DNA of 64,000 bases from Oscillatoriaceae cyanobacterium Prado104 (GCA_025454405.1 JALOON010000027.1:26801-90800), one strand, 5' to 3'; positions 51,979 through 60,403 are shown, counted from the stretch's first letter. The notes: generated by a model from the letters alone, not told the origin. A program made the numbers and translations.

Positions 51979-53171
51979 GTTTTAACGATGCTAGCGTAGC
52001 AGATACATTGAAAAATGGGGAAACATTGCAGGAATCGATCGCCCTTTACGAAACTGCTGTCAAACACAATCCACAATCGCCTTTAGCTTACCACAATTTA
52101 GGAAAAGCGCTGCAACAAAACGGTCAAATTGAAAGGGCTGTCATCTGCCAGCAAACAGCCATTCTCTTACAACCAAACTTTACTGCTGCTTACTTCCCTT
52201 TAATGTACGCGCCGCTGCCGAAAAATTCTCCGTTAATTGAAAGTTCGATCGCGCTTTACCGCGAAGTTATCGAATCTTTGCCGAACTTTCCTTTAGCTTA
52301 CATTAATTTAGCTGTCGCGCTGAGCAAACAGGGGAACATTGCAGAGTCGATCGAGCTTTTTCAAAAGGCTGTTTGCTTGCAATCAGTCGCCTCTCGCCCG
52401 GAACTTGCCCGAGTAAAATGGAATTCAGAATTAGGACGATCGCCCGATTTCACCATCATCGGTTCTCCGAGATGCGGCACGACTTCTTTATACAAGTATA
52501 TCACAGCGCACCCTCAAGTTTTAGCTGCTGCCAATAAAGAAATTTGTTTTTTTTCCGAACATTTCAACAAAGGCATGGCTTGGTATCGATCGCACTTTCC
52601 GCCTTCAATAGACGGGCAGAATTTCTTGACAGGAGAAGCAACTCCGACTTATTTAACTCACCCGCTAGCTGTGTCAAGATTGCACGAGTGCTTGCCAAAA
52701 GTCAAGCTAATTGTAATTTTGCGAAATCCGGTCGATCGGGCTGTTTCGCACTATCAAATGCTGGTGAGGCGGGGCACGGAACAAAGGAGTTTAGAACGGG
52801 CGATCGATTCCGAGTTACAATTGCTTGCAGGCGCAACAGAAACCGATTTAGCCGATCGCAAGAAATGGCAAGATTGTCACTACATTTATAAAAGTCTTTA
52901 TGCTGTCAGTCTCAAAGAGTGGCTGAAGCTTTTTCCCAGAGAACAGTTTTTAATTTTGCAAAGTGAAGAATTTTATACCAATCCGGCGGCGGGACTGAAA
53001 CAAGTTTTTGAGTTTTTAGAATTGCCGGATTTTCAACTCAGCAATTACAAACAATATAACGGTGCTAATTATCAGCCTGCGGGCGATCGAGTCAGGGAGA
53101 GATTGCGCGAGTATTTTCAGCAGTTCGATCGCGAATTAGCAGAATGTGCAAACAGAGAATTTTTCTGGTAA
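51975..53171 (+). CDS. TPR-sulfotransferase fusion
   Basis: 398 residues. N-terminal TPR units (about 15-135: PLAYHNLGKALQQNGQIERAV, PLAYINLAVALSKQGNIAESI) precede a PAPS-dependent sulfotransferase domain (about 150-398) with the 5'-phosphosulfate loop FTIIGSPRCGTTSLYKYI and the 3'-phosphate site VILRNPVDRAVSHYQM. ITAHPQV-A-NKEICFFSEHF is the heparan/protein-sulfotransferase style of acceptor region. It would transfer sulfate to a carbohydrate or a tyrosine. Four-base overlap with the oxygenase-like gene shows a two-gene operon. No PAPS-synthesis gene nearby. Confidence 0.88.
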   Translation: MSFNDASVADTLKNGETLQESIALYETAVKHNPQSPLAYHNLGKALQQNGQIERAVICQQTAILLQPNFTAAYFPLMYAPLPKNSPLIESSIALYREVIESLPNFPLAYINLAVALSKQGNIAESIELFQKAVCLQSVASRPELARVKWNSELGRSPDFTIIGSPRCGTTSLYKYITAHPQVLAAANKEICFFSEHFNKGMAWYRSHFPPSIDGQNFLTGEATPTYLTHPLAVSRLHECLPKVKLIVILRNPVDRAVSHYQMLVRRGTEQRSLERAIDSELQLLAGATETDLADRKKWQDCHYIYKSLYAVSLKEWLKLFPREQFLILQSEEFYTNPAAGLKQVFEFLELPDFQLSNYKQYNGANYQPAGDRVRERLREYFQQFDRELAECANREFFW

Positions 53172-53894
53172 GGGCGATCGGGCGTTTCAAATGTGCAATA
53201 ATTAACTGCGATTACCCGTGCCAAAATCCCTGCACCAACCCACAAGTCCGCCGGGGGTTAAAACCCTCCGCTTCGCTGCGCCCCCGTCTTAAAGCGAAAG
53301 TCCTCTTTTAGAGGACTGAAATACACATTTTTTATGAAAATCATCAGGGTTTTCCAGTCGGTTTCAAATGAGATCGTGCATCATTCTCAACAATGCTGTA
53401 GGGGCGGGTTCGCCAACATATTTAAACGCAGCAGACAAGTTAAATAAACCCGCCCCAACCCCACGAAAAACCCACAATTGACATTGGCGCAAGATGTGAG
53501 TTTCAACCGACTTTTGCTATGAGACGGGGAATTAATTCCCTGGCGGGCTGGAGAACAAACCGATAGATTCAATATCCATCACTCAAATGCTGCTTAACGA
53601 ACCATCTTTAATATCGCAAACAATCTAATAAACCCGCCATCACCCTACTTCATAAATCCGATTGCTAATTCTTTAGTCTCGGGGACAGATGGTTTCAAGA
53701 TCGCTGACTATACCTTGAGGAATAGATCGACTCTTCCTTATCCAACAAACAAAATTTGAATTTTTCCGCAAAACTGCGTGGGGGGAAACTACGAAAACAA
53801 TATGTAGGGTTTTCTTGGCTGCCGTTATTAAGGGCGATCGGGCAAGATAAAAGTATAGAAATTCAACAGCCGGTTTTCACCCGCCATACAAAAA
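53172..53894. other. 723-base spacer without recognised gene
   Basis: Holds copy 3 of the GGCGGGTTCGCCAAC cassette (53396-53494) and an AATAAACCCGCC fragment near 53625. A 61-codon minus frame at 53387-53572 runs through the cassette and is not believed. Confidence 0.55.
53396..53494 (+). repeat. GGCGGGTTCGCCAAC cassette, copy 3
   Basis: TGTAGGGGCGGGTTCGCCAA ... TAAATAAACCCGCCCC ... CCCACGAAAAACCCACAATT, ending in CATTGGCGCAAG. Same plan as 9831-9924 and 40189-40283, with a different middle. Confidence 0.7.
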
Positions 53895-54266
53895 ATGAAC
53901 TCACAACTAGAACAACAAGTAACTATCCTGCAAGACGAAACAGCAGCAGCCGATTCAGCCAACACAACAGTTGAAACTCCTTCTTTCACCTCAGAAGCTG
54001 CAACCGAAGAGAAAGTCCGAGTTGAAGAATTTAGAATTAGCAGCGACTCCTTAATCGCCAGAATCAAAGAATTAATTCAGCAAGGAAAACTCCGCCACAT
54101 CGTGATTAAGAATTCACAAGGGCGGGTATTGGCAGACATTCCGCTAGTCCTGGGATTGGTAGGCGGTGTTGCTGGGGCTGTAGTGTTTCCCATCGCCGCT
54201 GTACTGGCTACTGTAGGCGCTTTTGTCGCTCATTTGACTGTAGCTGTGGAACGGAAAGAATCGTAG
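53895..54266 (+). CDS. DUF4342-like membrane-associated protein
   Basis: 123 residues. An acidic, Thr/Ala-rich leader (1-40) precedes the family core: VEEFRISSDSLIARIKELIQQGKLRHIVIKN and a hydrophobic IPLVLGLVGGVAGAVVFPIAAVLATVGAFVAHL that should span or enter the membrane, ending in a short basic/acidic tail. Such small proteins are common in bacteria with unknown function. A strong hairpin with T-run follows at 54290. Confidence 0.75.
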   Translation: MNSQLEQQVTILQDETAAADSANTTVETPSFTSEAATEEKVRVEEFRISSDSLIARIKELIQQGKLRHIVIKNSQGRVLADIPLVLGLVGGVAGAVVFPIAAVLATVGAFVAHLTVAVERKES

Positions 54267-54289
54267 TTTGATTTATCATTGCCAGCGCA

Positions 54290-54326
54290 GCGAAGCAATC
54301 TTAGAATTTGGGATTGCTTCGCTTTT
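54290..54326 (+). terminator. Intrinsic terminator after the DUF4342-like gene
   Basis: GCGAAGCAATC (54290-54300) and its exact complement GATTGCTTCGC (54312-54322) flank an 11-base loop and are followed by TTTT, 24 bases after the stop codon. A related sequence is at 55395, so it is also a repeat family. Confidence 0.7.
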
Positions 54327-54446
54327 GTGTTTGGTAAGATTCTCAGGATTGCTCGTTTGAAATTCGGGTAGATTACCATCACAAAAACGGTTCGTAGTGC
54401 GGACTTTAGTCCGCTCTTTTTCCCGTTGATTTCTCGTTGATTTCTC

Positions 54447-54496
54447 GTTACCAGGCTCTGCCTGGTAATGCAGATCCAGAGGCTCTGCCTCGCGAG
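54447..54496 (+). repeat. ACCAGGCTCTGCCTGGT repeat
   Basis: TTACCAGGCTCTGCCTGGTA, then GATCCAGAGGCTCTGCCTCG: two small palindromes, same plan as 27885-27944 within the giant kinase gene. Part of the 54267-54695 spacer, which has no gene. Confidence 0.75.
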
Positions 54497-54695
54497 TTTA
54501 AGTTGTTTTCCCAGATGACTTTGCTAAAATGGAAGAAATATCGCGCTTCTCATGCCCCATGAGGTACGCCAAATTCTGTGAATATCAGGATTTTCCAACC
54601 TTTCCCCGTACCTCACCTACCAGAGAAAGGCTATATTATCAATAGTATTAAACTATAAAAATTTAAAATTTATTTTTAAGATTCAACAAAAAACT

Positions 54696-54797
54696 ATGCA
54701 AGAATGGATAAATCGTATCGATCGAATTCGGAAAGAGTTAGGAGTCTCACCCTATAAAAATATTGCTGTTGTAGAATTCCTAACTCAAAAGATGTAA
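54696..54797 (+). CDS. Possible 33-residue protein upstream of the SMI1/KNR4 gene
   Basis: ATG at 54696 reads MQEWINRIDRIRKELGVSPY and ends VVEFLTQKM at a TAA five bases before the next gene. The composition is protein-like (amphipathic helix) and the short spacing suggests coupling. No family known; it could be a leader peptide or the tail of a lost gene. Confidence 0.4.
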   Translation: MQEWINRIDRIRKELGVSPYKNIAVVEFLTQKM

Positions 54798-54802
54798 GAT
54801 CT

Positions 54803-55276
54803 ATGTACTTAAATAGAGTCAAAAACCAACTGATAGAACTAAAACTCGTGAGACAAGATGAACTGGTAGGCTGTACTCGGGATGAAGTGTGTGCGATCGA
54901 ACAGAATTTAGGTATTTCTTTGCCTCCCGCCTATCAAGAATTTCTCTTATCTATGGGACACAGTGCAGGTAAATTTTTGCGGGGTTCCGACTGTTTCTTC
55001 GATCGTCTGCCCCAAATTCAAGAGTGGGCGATCGAGTTATTACAGGAAAATAACTTTGCCCAATCCCTACCGGAGGATGCCTTTATTTTCTTGATGCACC
55101 AAGGCTATCAATTCAGCTTTTTTAGATTATCAGAAGGCGCAGATCCTCCGACTTACTCATACTGTGAAGGAACCGACCAAAATTCTTTCATTAAAAGCCA
55201 TAAAAGTTTTAGTGATTTTTTGGCGACAGAGGTAGAGATTCACGCGAAATATTTAATAGCTTTTGCTAGTAAGTAA
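54803..55276 (+). CDS. SMI1/KNR4 (SUKH)-family protein
   Basis: 157 residues. CTRDEVCAIEQNLGISLPPAYQEFLLSMGHSAGKFLRGSD is the typical SUKH N-terminal block, and HQGYQFSFFRL with SFSDFLATEVE covers the second half. In polymorphic-toxin loci this family provides immunity proteins; elsewhere it is a general binding module. No toxin gene is beside it here, so it is an orphan. The start is ATG at 54803, directly after a possible 33-residue frame. Confidence 0.85.
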   Translation: MYLNRVKNQLIELKLVRQDELVGCTRDEVCAIEQNLGISLPPAYQEFLLSMGHSAGKFLRGSDCFFDRLPQIQEWAIELLQENNFAQSLPEDAFIFLMHQGYQFSFFRLSEGADPPTYSYCEGTDQNSFIKSHKSFSDFLATEVEIHAKYLIAFASK

Positions 55277-55394
55277 TGAGATTGCAAGCAGCAGGAAGTC
55301 AATTTACTAGAATCAGAGTCTCTTGGTATTCATTTCCAACCCCAGTCTCTTCCTACAAACAATAAAATAGTAGTATTTGTCATTGCGAGGGAAG

Positions 55395-55430
55395 CGAAGC
55401 AATCTTAGAACCTGCGATCGCTTCGTTTTT
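55395..55430. terminator. Hairpin with T-run between converging genes
   Basis: CGAAGCAATC (55395-55404) pairs with GATCGCTTCG (55416-55425) with one mismatch, followed by TTTTT. It could stop transcription of the SMI1/KNR4 gene and resembles the hairpin at 54290. Confidence 0.5.
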
Positions 55431-55475
55431 ATCACTCAATCGTAGATGAATGATGTGATGTTTGAAATTCTGACT

Positions 55476-56072
55476 TTAAATTGCCTTCACGGCTCTAGAT
55501 TCGATCGTGAATCTTGGAATATCTGCCAATTCTTTGTCATCCAAAATGTACTGTTCGCAAACTAAACTCAGACGAGTAGTGGCAGTTTTGACCGCATTCA
55601 CAGAATGGGTTAAATCTCCTTGAAAATACAGCAGCGAATTCGCTTCCGGCCGAATTTTACCCACTTGCTTTTTGCCACAGCGCAAAACTAATTCTCCCCC
55701 TTCCAAGTTGGGCGGAACTTGTACGTACAAAACGCTAACTGTAGCCGGAGGTGCAACAGTTTTGCAGTACGATCGCAACGATCGATCGATATGCGGATCG
55801 ACGCGAGAACCTTCTTTCAGCAGCAAAGGATTCAGGTAAAAAGCATTGCAATCGGTTTGTAATGCTCTGTCTAGATACGGTTTGAAAAATGGGAACTTTT
55901 GTTCTACTTTGGCAATTTCCGATCGCTCGAACACTACAGAAAATCCTTTGGTGCTGATGAAGTCGCGGTTGAGGTTGTTGGTGGCGAGGTAGGGAGAAGC
56001 TAGAATAGCTCCCCGCAAATCGTTAAGATAGTCGATCGAGAAAGCGTTAGGATATCTGTAATAGTATTTCAA
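55476..56072 (-). CDS. 2-oxoglutarate/Fe(II) oxygenase
   Basis: 198 residues. The facial triad is visible: HxD in VDPHIDRS (about residue 94) and the distal His in GDLTHSVNAVKTATTRLSL with the 2-oxoglutarate-binding Arg nine residues later (about 156 and 165). GGELVLRCGKKQVGKIRPEANSLLYF is the typical prolyl-4-hydroxylase-like core. Substrate unknown. Single gene; upstream lies the 132-bp triplicated repeat. Confidence 0.85.
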   Translation of the reverse strand: MKYYYRYPNAFSIDYLNDLRGAILASPYLATNNLNRDFISTKGFSVVFERSEIAKVEQKFPFFKPYLDRALQTDCNAFYLNPLLLKEGSRVDPHIDRSLRSYCKTVAPPATVSVLYVQVPPNLEGGELVLRCGKKQVGKIRPEANSLLYFQGDLTHSVNAVKTATTRLSLVCEQYILDDKELADIPRFTIESRAVKAI

Positions 56073-56115
56073 TGTATTATAAGCTCTGTTGACAGTTTAC
56101 AGTTGACAGTTGACA

Positions 56116-56470
56116 GTCGCGCAAATTGGTAGGGGAGAAGCATTCGGGCGACAATTTCTGCGATCGACCTAAAGTTTACAATCCGAATGCTTCGCCCAGC
56201 CCCCACGCAAAAATTGACAGTTGATAGTTGACAGTTGATAGTTGACAAGCGCCCAAATTTTTATGCCAGAAGCAATCGGGCGACAATTTCTGCGATCGAC
56301 CTAAAGTTTACAATCCGAATGCTTCGCCCAGCCCCCACGCAAAAGTTGACAGTTGATAGTTGAAAGTTGATAGTTGACAAGCGCCCAAATTTATATGCCA
56401 GAAGCAATCGGGCGACAATTTCTGCGATCGACCCAAAGTTTGCGATCCGAATGCTTCGCCCAATCCCCAC
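56116..56470. repeat. Three tandem copies of a 132-bp repeat with internal hairpin
   Basis: GCGACAATTTCTGCGATCGA recurs at 56148, 56280 and 56412, a strict 132-base period. Each unit carries GAAGCATTCGG (GAAGCAATCGG in copies 2 and 3) facing CCGAATGCTTC, then GTTGACAGTTGATAGTTGAC links. It fills the 56073-56515 spacer. Confidence 0.9.
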
Positions 56471-56515
56471 TATTATCATATAAGTAGTATTGTCAATCAT
56501 TCGAGGTAAATTTTT

Positions 56516-56920
56516 ATGACACTTGAAGAACTGCAAGCCAAGCTAGCAGATATCAATCGCTTAGTCGAGACTTTCCAAACCTCAGTAGCTTTGGAAAAGT
56601 ATTATTCTGAGGATACTGTGATGGTTGAGGGTGATGGAACCGTTACCGCTGGTAAGGAAGCTTGCCGCCAAGGACGAGAAGTTTTTTTCAAAGAAATGTT
56701 GGTTGAGTTCCGAGAATCCAAATTGATCCGTCAAGATATTGCAGTTGCAGCAGAAAAAGATTATGATTTTGTAGTAGTTTCTAATTGGTACAACGATTAT
56801 ACAGTGAAATTTGAAGGTCAGCTAGTTGACGTGAAGGGAAATCAACTCTCGATCGGCTACTGGAAAGATGGTTTGGTAGTTAAAGAAAGTTACAACTATC
56901 CAGTCATTTCGCTGGTGTAG
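56516..56920 (+). CDS. SnoaL/NTF2-like protein
   Basis: 134 residues. A first helix (LEELQAKLADINRLVETFQTSVALEKYYSEDTVMVEGDG) and a curved beta sheet (FRESKLIRQDIAVAAEKDYDFVVVSNWYNDY, YWKDGLVVKESYNYP) fit the NTF2-like superfamily; a pocket role as ligand binder or isomerase is possible but residues for a specific activity are not clear. AGGTAAA lies upstream of the ATG. A GNAT gene follows after 25 bases on the same strand, so the two are probably cotranscribed. Confidence 0.72.
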   Translation: MTLEELQAKLADINRLVETFQTSVALEKYYSEDTVMVEGDGTVTAGKEACRQGREVFFKEMLVEFRESKLIRQDIAVAAEKDYDFVVVSNWYNDYTVKFEGQLVDVKGNQLSIGYWKDGLVVKESYNYPVISLV

Positions 56921-56945
56921 TATCTCAATAAAAGCTCTGATTGAT

Positions 56946-57377
56946 ATGAAAGAACTGTCGATCGCGCGCCTGACGCCCGATGAATGGCAAAAAGCACAAG
57001 CCAGCATTGAATTATTTTGGGATGTCGCACCCAGTCAGGAAACAATTGTCAAATTTTTGAGCAATTCTCACCACATTCTTTTATCGGCCCAGTTAGATGA
57101 TTTGCCAGTCGGACAAGTCATTGCTTATATTCTAGATCGCTGGGATAAAAATGAATCAATGTTATTTTTATATTCGATCGATGTAGCAGAAACCCACCAA
57201 CGCAGGGGAATTGGTAAAGCATTAATCGCAGCAGTCAGAAAACTCGGTCGCAGTCAGGGATGTTCGGAAGCTTTTGTATTTGCGAATGAAAGCAATTTAC
57301 CTGCCATGCAGTTGTATCAATCCACGGGAGGTAAACGATCGAATCCAGATGATGTAGTAATGTTTGAATACGATTAG
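56946..57377 (+). CDS. GNAT acetyltransferase (AAC(3)-I-like)
   Basis: 143 residues. The acetyl-CoA pyrophosphate loop is in AETHQRRGIGKALIAAVRKL; LYSIDVAE and EAFVFANESNLPAMQLYQSTGGK, ending VVMFEYD, follow the layout of the AAC(3)-I/fortimicin branch of GNATs. The sequence is too general to claim antibiotic modification; chromosomal relatives usually have other substrates. It follows the SnoaL-like gene by 25 bases. Confidence 0.82.
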   Translation: MKELSIARLTPDEWQKAQASIELFWDVAPSQETIVKFLSNSHHILLSAQLDDLPVGQVIAYILDRWDKNESMLFLYSIDVAETHQRRGIGKALIAAVRKLGRSQGCSEAFVFANESNLPAMQLYQSTGGKRSNPDDVVMFEYD

Positions 57378-57610
57378 TTAACGCAGCCAAATACATAACC
57401 TCCGTCTAGAGAATCCAGTTAACATGACATAGCATAAATGCGTACTTTAAAATAAGTTCGATCGACCCTCACAAATCCTGCAAATCTAAATTACTGCCAA
57501 AGGGGCGATCGAAGTACCCAAAATCGACTAAATTTAATACCTGTTTGCAAAATCCACAACTATGATAGGATTTGTTTCTGTCTCAACTACGGTTAACTAA
57601 CCTTCCTGCA

Positions 57611-58750
57611 ATGAAATTGGTCTGCACTCAAAGTGACCTCAACGCCAACCTCTCCTTGGTAAGTCGGGCAGTTCCCTCTCGCCCCACGCATCCGGTACTA
57701 GCCAACGTCCTCTTAGTAGCAAATGAGGAAACGCAGCGAGTTAGCTTAACAGCATTCGATCTCAGTTTGGGAATTTGCACCAGCTTTGCAGCAGAAGTCT
57801 CCTCTGGCGGCACCTTTACCATACCTGCAAAGTTGCTTAACGATATTGTTTCGAGACTGCCCGAAGGAGAAATTACCCTAGAAGACGAAGCGGGAGACAC
57901 CGTAGCATATCTCACTTGCGCTTCGGGAAATTACAAAGTGAGGGGCATGGGCCCGGAAGAATTCCCAGAATTGCCTGCCATCGAAGCTGGAAAAATCCTG
58001 AAGTTGCCACCGGAAGCTTTGATTGAAGGACTCAAAGGCACTTTATTTGCGACTAGCCCGGATGAAGCAAAACAGGTACTGGCGGGAGTGCATTTAAAAG
58101 TATTGCAAGACAGCCTGGAATTTGCAGCTACAGACGGCCACAGATTGGCGGTAGTTCAAACTATCAACGAACCAGATGCAGGCGAAGCAACAGAAGAAGA
58201 ATTTGAGGTAACAGTTCCAGCTAGGGCGTTGCGGGAAGTAGAAAGAATGCTGGTAATGCGGCAGTGGACGGAACCTGTCACCCTGCATTTCGAGCACGGT
58301 CAAGTAGTGTTTGAATGGGCAGATCAGAGGCTGACAACCCGCACTTTGGAAGGGCAATATCCCGCCTACAGGCAGTTAATTCCGCCGTCTTTTGAGAGGC
58401 AAATTACCTTAGAAAGGCGATCGCTCTTAGCGGCTGTTGAAAGAATTGCTGTGTTTGCAGATCAAAAAAATAATATCCTCAAATGCAGCATTGATGCCGT
58501 CAATCAAGATATCACTTTATCGGTAGATGCTAAAGATGTCGGCAGCGGCAAAGAGTCGATGCCCGCGCAAATTTCAGGAGACAGCATAGATATTGCTTTC
58601 AACGTGAAATATTTGATTGACATTTTGAAAACAGCGCAATCTCCCGAAATTCAACTGCAATTAAATGGCGCTTTGTCACCTGTAATTTTTCAGCCTTTGG
58701 GGGGTGTTAATGCTACATTTTTAGTGATGCCTGTTCAACTAAGAGCTTAA
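57611..58750 (+). CDS. dnaN: DNA polymerase III sliding clamp (beta)
   Basis: 379 residues from ATG at 57611 (MKLVCTQSDLNANLSLVSRAV), the conserved beginning; a longer frame from 57572 adds 13 unlikely residues. Three clamp domains, each about 120-130 residues: VPSRPTHPVLANVLL, ATDGHRLAVVQT (domain 2) and the C-terminal LMPVQLR motif variant FLVMPVQLRA. It encircles DNA and tethers polymerase III in the cytoplasm. Single gene, flanked by small-protein genes and repeats. Confidence 0.96.
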   Translation: MKLVCTQSDLNANLSLVSRAVPSRPTHPVLANVLLVANEETQRVSLTAFDLSLGICTSFAAEVSSGGTFTIPAKLLNDIVSRLPEGEITLEDEAGDTVAYLTCASGNYKVRGMGPEEFPELPAIEAGKILKLPPEALIEGLKGTLFATSPDEAKQVLAGVHLKVLQDSLEFAATDGHRLAVVQTINEPDAGEATEEEFEVTVPARALREVERMLVMRQWTEPVTLHFEHGQVVFEWADQRLTTRTLEGQYPAYRQLIPPSFERQITLERRSLLAAVERIAVFADQKNNILKCSIDAVNQDITLSVDAKDVGSGKESMPAQISGDSIDIAFNVKYLIDILKTAQSPEIQLQLNGALSPVIFQPLGGVNATFLVMPVQLRA

Positions 58751-58872
58751 ATAGTTGATAGTTGACGATCGAAAATCTTCAATTTCCAATCGACCATTGA
58801 GAATCCAAAATCTAAAATCTAAAATCGTTTGAGATTGAGGCTATCGAAAAATCTCGTTTTTGCCTGAGTCTA

Positions 58873-58955
58873 GATCCCCCTAAATCCCCCTTAAAAAGGG
58901 GGACTTTGAGAGCGCTTCCGGTCCCCCCCCTTCTTAAGGGGGGTTAGGGGGGATC
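58873..58955. repeat. GATCCCCC-type palindromic element, copy D
   Basis: GATCCCCCTAAATCCCCCTT to GGGGTTAGGGGGGATC with the two inner hairpins; compact form. The left flank AAATCTCGTTTTTGCCTGAG is shared with copy C (49119), so the unit may be about 30 bases longer. Confidence 0.8.
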
Positions 58956-58990
58956 GAATTAGATCGTTCTAATCTTATATTTCAAATCTT

Positions 58991-59284
58991 ATGGATTTAG
59001 CAGGTAAAACTCAGGAACAGCAGCACCCGCAATACAAGCGCGATCGAGCGACTGTTAATACTTTACTAACAGGAGAACCAACCGACTACAACTTAACAGA
59101 ATTAGCGCGATTAAAAATTCGCTACCGGGGATTTCCCGGCGCTAGAGACATCCAACAAGACTTAGAAAAAGTCATGCAAAAATGGAATTATACCGAAGAA
59201 ACGCTTTACGAACAAACCCGCAAAATTCACGCCAAAGGAGAAGTTTACAAGCGCAACAAAGACGACCAAGAAGATTGGGCGTAG
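58991..59284 (+). CDS. DUF3288-family protein
   Basis: 97 residues. QQHPQYKRDRATVNTLLTGEPTDYNLTELARLKIRYRGFPGARDIQQDLEKVM is the full family signature, found in almost all cyanobacteria and of unknown role. Small, soluble and charged, no membrane segments. The GNAT gene at 59296 follows about 11 bases later on the same strand. Confidence 0.9.
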   Translation: MDLAGKTQEQQHPQYKRDRATVNTLLTGEPTDYNLTELARLKIRYRGFPGARDIQQDLEKVMQKWNYTEETLYEQTRKIHAKGEVYKRNKDDQEDWA

Positions 59285-59295
59285 TATAGGATGTG

Positions 59296-59772
59296 ATGAT
59301 GAACTCAATTACTTATAAACTTCCAGAACTTGGGGACGAGCACCAAATCAGTGGTTGTATTCAGGCTGCTGCGGATCTGTGGGAACTCACAGAGGGAACA
59401 CCAGCAAGCGTTGCTGAATGGAAACAAATTTGCGATCCAGAAGAATTAAGAGGAAGAATCTTAAGTGCTGAGATGACGCTACTCGCTACAGGGAATGGGC
59501 TTGTGGTTGGTTTTATTGCATTTAAGAGAGGGAATCATCTGTCTTTGTTGTTCGTTCGCAAAGAATTTGCTGGGCAAGGAATAGGTAGAGAACTATTCAC
59601 TCGATGCAGTGTAGATTTGGATGAAATCACTGTTAATTCATCCGATTTAGCTGTAGGATTTTATCAAAGAGTGGGGTTTATCCAAACAGGCGATCGATTT
59701 TTCAACAATGGAATATGGGCGACACCAATGAAGTGGGCTAACAAACATCAGATTTGCTCGCAGCAGCGGTAA
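59296..59772 (+). CDS. GNAT acetyltransferase
   Basis: 158 residues from the first of two adjacent ATGs (59296, 59299); a GTG directly before is also in frame. The acetyl-CoA loop is LFVRKEFAGQGIGRELFTRC and the C-terminal strand is VNSSDLAVGFYQRVGFIQTGD, typical of GNATs. Substrate unknown. Cotranscription with the DUF3288 gene is likely from the short spacing. Confidence 0.82.
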   Translation: MMNSITYKLPELGDEHQISGCIQAAADLWELTEGTPASVAEWKQICDPEELRGRILSAEMTLLATGNGLVVGFIAFKRGNHLSLLFVRKEFAGQGIGRELFTRCSVDLDEITVNSSDLAVGFYQRVGFIQTGDRFFNNGIWATPMKWANKHQICSQQR

Positions 59773-59933
59773 GGTGTGCAGTGCGCACCCTGAGGAGTTC
59801 GATCGCGCAGAATGATATCATGTCCGATCGATTACCAATGGTAAAAACAGTTTGTCGTAAGAATGGAAATCCTGCTTCTGAGGACTGAGCAACCTGGAAT
59901 CTCTACCAGCGATATATAAAATAAATTAAGGAG

Positions 59934-60065
59934 TTAGCCCCGACGGAAAATGTCTTCAATGTCTCGCGAACCGTGCAAAACGCGAATGACATCTATTCCA
60001 TTTTCAATTTCTCGATAGAACATCACATAGTTGTCGATTGGAAAACTCTGCAACCCAACTAACAG
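59934..60065 (-). pseudogene. C-terminal remnant of a ParE/RelE-type toxin
   Basis: 43 codons reading LLVGLQSFPIDNYVMFYREIEN... GIDVIRVLHGSRDIEDIF, the unmistakable C-terminal half of ParE toxins. It continues in the same frame directly after the TAA of the parD gene, so the first half of the toxin (about 50 residues) was removed by a deletion. No start codon of its own. Confidence 0.75.
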
Positions 60066-60320
60066 TTACTGAGATTTCTCCTGCCGGCGCTGTCGCGCTT
60101 TTGCCTTGATTGCTGGCAGATCCCAGGGAGTTGCCTCACCGCCCTCTAGCCCTAGCTGAATCTCCTGTCGCAATTCCTGCAAGCGAGTTTGCTGGAATTG
60201 TTCCCGTTCTTTCAGCAGGCGCAACCCTTCACGAATCACCTCGCTAGCAGAATAATACAGTCCGCTTGATACTTTCTCCTGGACATACTGTTCTAACTCC
60301 GGTGTCAAAGACACATTCAT
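60066..60320 (-). CDS. parD: ParD-type antitoxin (orphaned)
   Basis: 84 residues. The ribbon-helix-helix DNA-binding domain is MNVSLTPELEQYVQEKVSSGLYYSASEVIREGLRLLKERE, followed by a flexible toxin-binding tail (LRQEIQLGLEGG...). Its partner parE is reduced to the fragment at 59934-60065. AGGAGG overlaps GACTCAGGC upstream, giving a strong ribosome site. Still likely able to bind DNA. Confidence 0.88.
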   Translation of the reverse strand: MNVSLTPELEQYVQEKVSSGLYYSASEVIREGLRLLKEREQFQQTRLQELRQEIQLGLEGGEATPWDLPAIKAKARQRRQEKSQ

Positions 60321-60403
60321 GCCTGAGTCCTCCTGTAATTTGGGCTATTCCATTTTCGCCTTAATAACAGGGAATAGCAACTTTTGTTATCCCGGAATTA
60401 ACT

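Noticed and set aside
53387..53572. 61-codon minus-strand frame in the 723-base spacer
   Set aside because: It runs through a dispersed repeat cassette and has no ribosome site or family resemblance.
56116..56470. Regularly spaced repeats as a CRISPR-like array
   Set aside because: The 132-bp units are contiguous tandem copies; there are no variable spacers.
56946..57377. Aminoglycoside resistance gene
   Set aside because: Only the general GNAT fold and a loose AAC(3)-I layout are visible; calling it resistance would go beyond the evidence.
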